This document shows, one piece after another, positions 54,538 through 60,202 of a DNA stretch of 60,202 bases; within the stretch, counting starts at the first letter, position 1; every line of letters starts with the position of its first letter. The stretch lies in NCBI GenBank assembly GCA_017882445.1, contig JADGPK010000013.1:1-60202 (forward strand). The letters run 5' to 3'. The stretch is from Solirubrobacteraceae bacterium. GTDB lineage: Bacteria; Actinomycetota; Thermoleophilia; Solirubrobacterales; Solirubrobacteraceae. Position numbers and translations under genes: made by a program. The notes under the pieces were generated by a model, which made no database searches, was not told the origin of the DNA, and was given only the letters and a program-made list of their open reading frames with translations.

Positions 54538-54573
54538 CGCAATCGGTCGGATGGTATGTCTTCGGTATACGTG
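54538..54573 (-). promoter_or_regulatory. Conserved element, copy B, upstream of hexaheme cytochrome 1
   Basis: Minus-strand core TACCGAAGACATACCATC then CGACCGATTGCG, 77 bases upstream of the ATG at 54461. It matches copies A and C (see 57676 and 53223). TACC occurs twice with an 11-base period, one helical turn, which suggests direct-repeat protein binding. Confidence 0.62.
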
Positions 54574-54663
54574 ACCCGACGCAGTGCCGATGCATCCACC
54601 GATCGGTACACGGGGCCCATACCGGTCGGCTGTCAATAATGGTGCTCTGACGGTCGCGTTGCG

Positions 54664-55635
54664 TCATTCTTCGACGTGGCACATCCGGCAGGTGCCCTTG
54701 TCGTCGATTCGCAGCAGCCGGCTGCCGGGGCCCGCGGCCACGCCCTGCGGGCTGTGGACGCCGGTGGAGAGGCCTTCTTCGACGCTCGCATTCGAGCCGT
54801 GCGCAACGTGGCACTGGATGCAGTTGGCTGAGCCCTGTGTGGTCTGCGAGGTGATGTGGCGGTTGGTGAAGACGGCATCGCCGCTTTCGGTGTAGGAGGT
54901 GCTGCTGAGATAGCGCGTATGGCAGGTGGCGCACCAGGCCGAGATGTCGGTGATGAGGGCCGGCGCGTACTGGTCCTCTACATCCCAGTAGTTGGTGGTC
55001 GTGTAGACCTTGGTGACGGCGTCGGGGATCGTCACGCCGCTTTCCGCCCCGGATTCCAGTGGCATCGGTCTCAGGATGCGGTAGTTGCCGTTCCCGTGGG
55101 GGTCATGACAGGAGCCGCAGCTCATCGAGATGGCCTTGCCGTAGTTCGCTTCGGCGCTGATGGGGCCGTTGCCCCAGGCGATCTGGCTCGAGGCGTCGAC
55201 CGAGTGCGCCGAGGTGACCGGGGCGCCGCTGGCGAGCACCGGGACGACGCCGCCGGGATCGGAGCCCCCGCTCGACTGACCGGAGGAGGCCGCGGAGTCG
55301 ATCAGGGCGTACTTGAAGCCGCCGCCGCGCAGGGCGCCGGGTTTCCCGGTCCGTTCAGCGCTCGAATAGCCGACGCCGTCGAGGACGTCGGTGCTGGCAC
55401 CGGCCGCCGCGGCGCCGTGGCAGGTGTAGCAGAGGTCCGTTTCGGGCGTCCTCAGAAGGTGGGGGGCCCGGGCGGTGTGGACCCGGTGGCAGACTGCGCA
55501 GGTGTCCGGGACCAGCCCCTGTCCCTGCACATGGGGTCCGTTGTCGGCCGAGGCGCCGGCGCCGACGATCAGCAGTACGGCATAGCACGCGACCACCACC
55601 GCCGCTCGTCTGATTCTCCACGTCGCGCGCGGCAT
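54664..55635 (-). CDS. Exported hexaheme cytochrome c, paralogue 2
   Basis: 323 residues. Signal peptide RRAAVVVACYAVLLIVGAGA, cleavage near ASADN. Six CxxCH sites: CAVCH, CYTCH, CGSCH, CATCH, CIQCH and CRMCH, in the same positions as in paralogue 1, and the same blocks (PDTCAVCHRVHT, GALRGGGFKYALIDS, AHSVDASSQIAWGNGPIS, HVAHGSN). The two genes are a tandem duplication that has diverged, mostly in the linker between hemes 2 and 3. This copy is part of the TPR-NHL operon, 20 bases after the NHL gene. Probable role: extracytoplasmic electron carriage, acceptor unknown. Confidence 0.87.
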   Translation of the reverse strand: MPRATWRIRRAAVVVACYAVLLIVGAGASADNGPHVQGQGLVPDTCAVCHRVHTARAPHLLRTPETDLCYTCHGAAAAGASTDVLDGVGYSSAERTGKPGALRGGGFKYALIDSAASSGQSSGGSDPGGVVPVLASGAPVTSAHSVDASSQIAWGNGPISAEANYGKAISMSCGSCHDPHGNGNYRILRPMPLESGAESGVTIPDAVTKVYTTTNYWDVEDQYAPALITDISAWCATCHTRYLSSTSYTESGDAVFTNRHITSQTTQGSANCIQCHVAHGSNASVEEGLSTGVHSPQGVAAGPGSRLLRIDDKGTCRMCHVEE

Positions 55636-55655
55636 CGGCGGCCCGTTTCCGGCTC

Positions 55656-56732
55656 TCAGTATTCCCAGACCTGTACCCGAGCGTTCTGGCGATCGGTGAC
55701 GTAGATCCGCCCGTTGCGGCCTATCGCGATCCCATTCGGGTACCGGAACTGCCCATTGCCGATCCCTTCCCCGCCGAATGATCCGATATACGTCGGTAGT
55801 TCCGCAACGTTGCCGTGGAGGTGGAAGACTTTGACCGTCTGGGCGGTCGTGTCGACGACGAACAGGCGGTCGCCGCTGATTGCGATTCCGCGCGGCAGAG
55901 CGAGGTCCCCTTCTCCAACGCCGCGCGCGATCGCGCTGACGAGCTTGCCGGCGGGATTGAAGATCGCCACCCGGCCGTCGTTGCTGTCGGCGACGTACAG
56001 GTCGCCCTTCCCATCGACGGCGAGGCCGTTGGGGAACCAGAACATGCCGCGGGATCCGATCGTGCGCAGGGATTTACTGCCGGAGCCACCGAGGACGAGG
56101 ACGCGGTGATTCTGGCGCGACCCGCCAACGTCGGTCATGTAGAGGCCCCCTTCCGGGCCGAAGGCGAGCCCGAGCGGGTTTGCTTTCCCTGAGGAGCTTC
56201 CAGGCGGCCGAAGTGCGCGCAGATACTTGCCGCTCGGGCTATAGACGTCGATGGCTTCGCGCAGACGGTCGCTGACGAAGACTTCTTCGGTCTTCGGGCT
56301 GACCGCCACGTAGACCGGGAGGCGGAAACTGCCGTTGCCGCTATTAGGCTGCAGCGTGCCGATCTGATGCCCCGAGCTGTCGAAGACCCTCACGAGGCGG
56401 GACCCTTCGCTTTCGGTGACGTAGACACGATCGCCGGACGGGCTGACAGCCACTCCCATCGGCTGGTTGACTCCGTAGATGTCGGACACGTGGTGCGGCA
56501 GTTCTGAGGGGATGCTCGGCAGCGGGTTGCTGCCGGAGAGCGCGCGGATGATGATGAGGATGACGATCGCGAGCGCCACGCCGATCCCCCCCAGCGCGGC
56601 GATCTTCCGCCGGCGCCTCTTGCGCGCGGCGTCCGTGAGCCTGGGCTGATCGGCCGCGTCCGCCCTGCCCGCCTCGCCGGCGTCGTGCAGCAGGTCGGCG
56701 ACAGCCGCGGAGGACTCCTTCTCGGTGGTCAT
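55656..56732 (-). CDS. Membrane-anchored NHL-repeat beta-propeller protein
   Basis: 358 residues from ATG 56732. A cytoplasmic N-terminus with an Arg-Lys cluster (RKRRRRKIAAL) leads to one membrane helix (about 46-64, GVALAIVILIIIRAL), then a beta-propeller with about six NHL-type blades: GVAVSPSGDRVYVTESEGSR, YVAVSPKTEEVFVSDRLRE, LGLAFGPEGGLYMTDVGGSR, NGLAVDGKGDLYVADSNDGR, RGIAISGDRLFVVDTTAQTV and NGIAIGRNGRIYVTDRQNAR. Propellers of this kind serve as protein-protein scaffolds outside the membrane. In this operon it may hold the multiheme cytochromes at the surface. One base separates it from the TPR gene. Confidence 0.85.
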   Translation of the reverse strand: MTTEKESSAAVADLLHDAGEAGRADAADQPRLTDAARKRRRRKIAALGGIGVALAIVILIIIRALSGSNPLPSIPSELPHHVSDIYGVNQPMGVAVSPSGDRVYVTESEGSRLVRVFDSSGHQIGTLQPNSGNGSFRLPVYVAVSPKTEEVFVSDRLREAIDVYSPSGKYLRALRPPGSSSGKANPLGLAFGPEGGLYMTDVGGSRQNHRVLVLGGSGSKSLRTIGSRGMFWFPNGLAVDGKGDLYVADSNDGRVAIFNPAGKLVSAIARGVGEGDLALPRGIAISGDRLFVVDTTAQTVKVFHLHGNVAELPTYIGSFGGEGIGNGQFRYPNGIAIGRNGRIYVTDRQNARVQVWEY

Positions 56733-56733
56733 C

Positions 56734-57645
56734 TCACGTGCCTCCTGTGTGGACGCCGAGCCGGCTGAGGCCGCCACGCGCATTGAAGTTCCCAGGATCG
56801 ACGGCGAGGACCTGCCGATACCAGCGGGTCGCGCTCGTACGTTGCGACTGCACCTCAGCCGCCATCCCGAGCCCGAGCATCGCGTCGACCGCGACGGGGC
56901 CCGATGTCAGGGATTCCAGGCGCTGAGTCGCAGCGGCCGGCTTCTTCTCGCAGAGTTCCACCATCGCGACCGCGTATTCCGCCTGCGGCTTGTGCCGCTG
57001 AGCCTCGTAGCTCTTGGCGAGCTGTTCGTAGGGCTGGCACCAGCCACTCGGCACGAAGCGCACCGCCTTCAGCAGCGCCTTGACCGCCTGGTCGTAGGAG
57101 CCGGCACCGTAGGCGGCCGTCCCCAGCAGGTACCAGGCGTCGGCGTCCGCCGGTTCGATCTTAAGGGCCTTCTTCGCTTCCCGCATGGCCGCCGTCGCAT
57201 GGTGCTGTTTGAGCAGCACCGCGGCCAGGCCGTAGTCGGCGCTCTCGAGCTGCGGATTGACGCCGGAGAATTCGGCGGTGCGGGCCTTTCCGAGGACCTG
57301 TTCGAACGCCTTGCGCGCCCCGGAGAGTTCTCCTTGCTCGGAGAGGATTTCGCCACGCCCGAGCAGCGCCGTCTGGTTCTGTTCGACTTTGAGGACCGCG
57401 CCGTACTGTTCGAGAGCGCTGGCCTGCCTGTTGGCGGTCCGGTAGACTTCGGCGAGCTGCAGACGCATCCCGACGTTGGTCGGGTTCTGGCGGACCGCCG
57501 TTTCCCCGGCCGCGATCTGCCTGTCCACGAGCGAGCGGGCCGTGCCGGGCCGGTCGAGGAAGTAGACGATGGCGACGAGGGCGACGCCCACCACCACGGC
57601 CTTGAGGCCGACGCGGATCAAGCGATCGAGGGTCTGCTCACCCAT
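56734..57645 (-). CDS. Membrane-anchored TPR protein
   Basis: 303 residues. One N-terminal membrane helix (about 12-31, VGLKAVVVGVALVAIVYFLD), then repeated TPR-like pairs: RQIAAGETAVRQNPTNVGMR, LAEVYRTANRQASALEQYGA, YGLAAVLLKQHHATAAMREA, WYLLGTAAYGAGSYDQAVKA and LGLGMAAEVQSQRTSATRWY. It probably acts as an assembly scaffold for the NHL protein and the cytochrome encoded next. First gene of a three-gene operon with a conserved promoter element 31 bases upstream. Confidence 0.8.
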   Translation of the reverse strand: MGEQTLDRLIRVGLKAVVVGVALVAIVYFLDRPGTARSLVDRQIAAGETAVRQNPTNVGMRLQLAEVYRTANRQASALEQYGAVLKVEQNQTALLGRGEILSEQGELSGARKAFEQVLGKARTAEFSGVNPQLESADYGLAAVLLKQHHATAAMREAKKALKIEPADADAWYLLGTAAYGAGSYDQAVKALLKAVRFVPSGWCQPYEQLAKSYEAQRHKPQAEYAVAMVELCEKKPAAATQRLESLTSGPVAVDAMLGLGMAAEVQSQRTSATRWYRQVLAVDPGNFNARGGLSRLGVHTGGT

Positions 57646-57675
57646 ACCGTGATTTTCGCGGTGCTAGGCGCGCAA

Positions 57676-57711
57676 CTCAATCCGTCCGGGGGTAGATCTT
57701 CGGTACAGGCG
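57676..57711 (-). promoter_or_regulatory. Conserved element, copy A, upstream of the TPR-NHL-cytochrome operon
   Basis: Minus-strand core TACCGAAGATCTACCCCC then GGACGGATTGAG. It aligns with copy B over 30 bases with few differences and with copy C. It lies between the response regulator gene and the TPR gene, so the two-component system directly upstream is the natural candidate to bind it; NarL-type regulators often recognise TAC-containing heptamers. Confidence 0.62.
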
Positions 57712-57761
57712 AGCGCCGGCCGCGTGAGTCGCGTCGGCGCGGTGTCAGCCGCTTCGGCGCT

Positions 57762-58430
57762 TCACCCCAGGCCCTGTCGGACGATATAGGCGGCGGCTTG
57801 CGTGCGGTTCTCGAGCTGGAGCTTCTCGAGGGCGTTGTGGATGTGGTTCTTCACCGTCCCCTCCGTGATGAAGAGGCTCGTGCCGATCTCCTTGTTGCTG
57901 GCGCCGTCCGCCACGAGCTGCAGGACCTCCAGCTCGCGCCGCGTGAGCGCCGGCGTCTCGCGCGACGGGGCCGGCGTGATCGACCGCGTGGTCCCGTCGC
58001 GGATCTGGCCGAGCAGCCGCTTCGCGATGCCCGGAGAGAGGGGGGTTTCGTTGCGCATCACCGCCCTGACCAGGGAGTAGAGCTCTGCCGGGCGGAGATT
58101 CTTCAGCAGGTACCCGTGCGCGCCGAAGCGGATCGCGTCGAGGAGATGGTCATCGGACTCGGACACGGTCAGCATGACGACCTTGACGTTCGGCACCTGT
58201 TCCCGGATGAGGCGTGTCGCCTGGACCCCGTCCATCACCGGCATCTCGATGTCCATGACGACGACGTCCGGCTTCAGCGCGCGCGCCTTCTCGACCCCCT
58301 CCAGGCCGTTCTCGGCTTCGCCGACGACCTCCAGGCCGTCCTGCCCGTCGATGAGCTCCGCGATCGCGGTGCGGAAGAGGGCCGTGTCGTCGACGAGCAG
58401 GATGCGGATCGGCCCGGTCGGCTCCGGCAT
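57762..58430 (-). CDS. NarL/FixJ-family response regulator
   Basis: 222 residues. Receiver domain (about 8-125) with acidic pair DD at 14-15 (ILLVDDTALF), phospho-acceptor D60 in VVVMDIEMPVMDG, Thr at VVMLTVSESDD and Lys in YLLKNLRPAE. LuxR-type HTH at about 160-215 (LTRRELEVLQLVADGASNKE, GTSLFITEGTVKNHIHNALE). It is encoded immediately after the sensor kinase (TAGATG junction), so the two form a pair. The neighbouring genes and the shared promoter elements suggest that it controls the cytochrome genes. Confidence 0.9.
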   Translation of the reverse strand: MPEPTGPIRILLVDDTALFRTAIAELIDGQDGLEVVGEAENGLEGVEKARALKPDVVVMDIEMPVMDGVQATRLIREQVPNVKVVMLTVSESDDHLLDAIRFGAHGYLLKNLRPAELYSLVRAVMRNETPLSPGIAKRLLGQIRDGTTRSITPAPSRETPALTRRELEVLQLVADGASNKEIGTSLFITEGTVKNHIHNALEKLQLENRTQAAAYIVRQGLG

Positions 58431-59807
58431 CTAGATCGACGGGCTCGGCGTTCGCGCGGGGATGTTGGGAAGCTCGGCTACGATGCGCGTGCCGTGTCCC
58501 GAGGCGGAGTCTGTCAGCAGCGTGCCGCCGATCATCTCCATGCGCTCGCGCATGGAGTGCAGCCCGAACCCGCCCCGCTCGAACAGCTCTTCGGTCACCT
58601 CGAAGCCCCCGCCGTCGTCCTCCACGACGAAGGTGACCGTGCCGTTGTTCGCGGTGACCCGGACTGTCGCCGCCGCTGCGCCGGAGTGCTTGCGCACGTT
58701 CGTGAGCGCCTCCTGGACGACCCTGATGATCTGGATCTCACTGCGCGGGGGGAGCGCCAGGTCATCCTCGGGGCTCGCCTCCAGCGACGTCGCGATCCCG
58801 CACTGGCGGCTGTACTTGTCCAGGTAGGCGCGCAGGCTGTCGAGCAGGTTGCGGTCTACGCGGCTCGACTCGTGCAGGTCGAGGATCGCCCCGCGGGCGT
58901 CGCTGTAGCCCTCCTCGCAGACGTCTGCAAGCTCGACCAGCTCGAGCACAGTCGCCGGCGCGACGGCGTCCTCGCGCGAGGCCAGCGCACGCAGCCGTAG
59001 GTGTACTGCTCCAAGGACCTGCGCGAGGCTGTCGTGCAGCTCGCGAGCGAGCCGCTCGCGCTCGGCGAGGATCGCGCCATGCCTTTCGCTCTCGCGCATT
59101 CGGGCGCTGGTCACGGCGATCGAGGCGATGTCGGAGAAGGTCGTCAGGAACTCCCGATCGCGCTCGTCGAAGGGAACCGCCGACGTGCGGCCGATCCAGA
59201 CCTCGCCGAACACTCTGCCGGAGCTCTGCACCTGGACCTGCATGCTCTCCTTGAGCTCCGCGGACGAGCGCAGGGAGCGCGCGTACCCGAGATCGTGCAG
59301 GGCGTAGGACTCCTCAGCGTCGGGCACGATGCAGGCTCCGTCGCGCGGGGGGGCCGCCCCCGCCGGCGTCGGGTCGAGCTGGACGGATCGGGTCGTGGCG
59401 TGGTTGAGGCAGACGGCCGCGTGGTCGCTCGCCAACAGGTCGCGGCCGTGCCGGGCGACAGCGGCGAGGATATCCGCGAGAGGGTCCTGGTTCGAGATCC
59501 GAAGCAGCGCGTCGTAGAAGGCGTGACCCTCTCGCTGCCGGCGCCGCAGGTTCATGACGACCTGGGCCGTCTCGGCCTGGGCGCGGGCGACGAAGTGGAA
59601 CATGACGAACGAGAAGCCGACGATGGCGACGACAGTGACCAGCGCAAGGATGATGTGAGGGCTGTAGCTGGCGAAGTTCTTCTCGGCGATGCTGTAGCGG
59701 ATCAGCTCGAGCCCGACGACGAAGATCACCGGCAGGACGACTCCGGCAACCCTCAGGTGGCGGAGGGACACCGGCCGAGTGCCGGTCCCGGTCTTCTGTC
59801 GCCTCAT
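58431..59807 (-). CDS. NarX/NreB-type sensor histidine kinase with GAF domain
   Basis: 458 residues. Two membrane helices (about 20-38 and 52-73) with only a short outer loop (RYSIAEKNFASYSP), then a GAF-like region (about 95-240) including HAAVCLNHATTRSVQL, GEVWIGRTSAVPFDERDREF. The HisKA_3 phospho-acceptor is H258 in ERERLARELHDSLAQVLGAV. The ATPase domain has VVQEALTNVRKHSGA (N box), VEDDGGGF (G1) and GGFGLHSMRERMEMIGG (G2). The tiny outer loop suggests sensing inside the membrane or the cytoplasm through the GAF domain, for example redox state or a gas. Confidence 0.9.
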   Translation of the reverse strand: MRRQKTGTGTRPVSLRHLRVAGVVLPVIFVVGLELIRYSIAEKNFASYSPHIILALVTVVAIVGFSFVMFHFVARAQAETAQVVMNLRRRQREGHAFYDALLRISNQDPLADILAAVARHGRDLLASDHAAVCLNHATTRSVQLDPTPAGAAPPRDGACIVPDAEESYALHDLGYARSLRSSAELKESMQVQVQSSGRVFGEVWIGRTSAVPFDERDREFLTTFSDIASIAVTSARMRESERHGAILAERERLARELHDSLAQVLGAVHLRLRALASREDAVAPATVLELVELADVCEEGYSDARGAILDLHESSRVDRNLLDSLRAYLDKYSRQCGIATSLEASPEDDLALPPRSEIQIIRVVQEALTNVRKHSGAAAATVRVTANNGTVTFVVEDDGGGFEVTEELFERGGFGLHSMRERMEMIGGTLLTDSASGHGTRIVAELPNIPARTPSPSI

Positions 59808-60067
59808 ACGAGCGGAGCTGCTGTTCCGGACATTATGAGAGGTCCACCTTCCTTAGCTCCTTCGCTCCTCGGGTTGCCTGGACGTCGGCACCCAAGGTAC
59901 CCGGCCGTGAACCAGTCTGTACCATTCAGCACAGTAATCTTACCCGGCAATGGCTAACTGTGGCTGGTTGAGTCTGTACATAATATACCTAACCGGCGGT
60001 TATGACGCCTGGGTGTTGACCGCGGAACTGTGACACGCCACGGCGCACGCACGCTACGGTCCATGGC
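59808..60067. promoter_or_regulatory. Divergent promoter region between the sensor kinase and hemE
   Basis: 260 bases with unusually low GC near 59920-60005. AGTCTGTAC occurs twice in direct orientation (59914-59922 and 59971-59979), the second followed by ATAATATACCTAACC. The TGTAC and TACC elements recall the conserved cytochrome-operon boxes, so the same regulator could act here on hemE, on the kinase, or on both. A TAATAT (59981-59986) is a possible minus-10 element for the plus-strand gene. Confidence 0.45.
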
Positions 60068-60202
60068 GTGCCGACCGAGACGATCGTGAGCGCGGCGGTG
60101 AGCGACCCTGCCGTGCGGCGGGCGTTGTTGTTGCGTGCTTTGCGTGGGGAGCGGGTGGAGTGTGTGCCTGTGTGGTTTATGCGTCAGGCGGGGCGTTCGC
60201 TG
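60068..60202 (+). CDS. hemE: Uroporphyrinogen decarboxylase, 3' end beyond window
   Basis: Only the first 45 codons are in the window, from GTG 60068: VPTETIVSAAVSDP, RRALLLRALRGERVE, then CVPVWFMRQAGRSL. The PVWFMRQAGR motif is the invariant N-terminal signature of HemE and contains Arg residues that hold the substrate carboxylates. HemE converts uroporphyrinogen III to coproporphyrinogen III. With hemA at the other end of the cytochrome block, heme synthesis genes enclose it. Confidence 0.9.
   Translation, partial: MPTETIVSAAVSDPAVRRALLLRALRGERVECVPVWFMRQAGRSL

Noticed and set aside
1-60202. CRISPR array, insertion sequence, phage attachment site, rRNA
   Set aside because: No regularly spaced repeats, transposase, integrase or rRNA sequence was found on reading both strands; short repeats found are listed separately.

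Overview
The window is very GC-rich DNA (roughly two thirds G+C by eye) with GTG starts, tightly overlapping genes and actinobacterial-type families: a MoaD-MoaE fusion, a stand-alone MobA-C-terminal-like protein, a glutamyl-tRNA reductase carrying an HTH, and ResB/ResC-type cytochrome c maturation. I infer a high-GC actinobacterium, probably of the Thermoleophilia/Solirubrobacterales kind. This is inference from gene content; no rRNA is present. I see no tRNA, CRISPR array or insertion sequence.

Region 1 (1-11.6 kb) is a mixed area. It holds a MerR regulator cut by the left edge, two decayed alpha/beta-hydrolase genes, a surface-protein remnant, a protein with two TetR units, membrane proteins, a universal-stress-like/cupredoxin fusion, a quinone oxidoreductase, a tautomerase-FAH catabolic pair and a patatin-like lipase.

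Region 2 (11.6-34.8 kb) is the most unusual part. A ten-gene minus-strand operon (23597 down to 11640) encodes an ethylbenzene-dehydrogenase-like molybdoenzyme: gamma, four-cluster Fe-S beta, TorD-like chaperone and Mo-bisMGD alpha. These are followed by an unrecognised 504-residue protein, a small membrane protein, three atypical adenylate-forming-enzyme relatives and a U32-family Fe-S protein. Divergent from it, a four-gene operon alternates two phytoene-dehydrogenase-like FAD oxidoreductases with two SCP2-like proteins. Convergent to that lie two more complete alpha subunits without partners of their own, behind a GAF-LuxR regulator. A near-identical 15-bp box precedes both molybdoenzyme operons. 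No export signal is evident on the Mo subunits, so the complex looks cytoplasmic. The substrate is unknown; a hydrophobic or aromatic compound activated without oxygen is a reasonable guess.

Region 3 (34.9-43.2 kb) supplies the cofactor: a structured leader (possible Moco riboswitch), a DUF6457-like protein, an HTH-TOBE regulator, ModABC molybdate uptake, MoaA, MobA, MoeA, fused MoaDE, MoaC and Mog. This explains how three bisMGD enzymes could be kept loaded.

Region 4 (43-60.2 kb) is a respiratory and cytochrome c block, nearly all on the minus strand: an MFS transporter, an NRAMP-like transporter, an HTH-GluTR fusion (heme precursor supply), a nine-heme NapC-type cytochrome, TlpA/ResA, CcsA/ResC, ResB, CcdA, a TPR protein, two paralogous exported hexaheme cytochromes, an NHL beta-propeller, another TPR protein, and a NarL-type two-component system. 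A roughly 30-bp conserved element lies upstream of three of these transcription units. At the right edge a hemE gene starts on the plus strand, so heme synthesis genes flank the cytochrome block.
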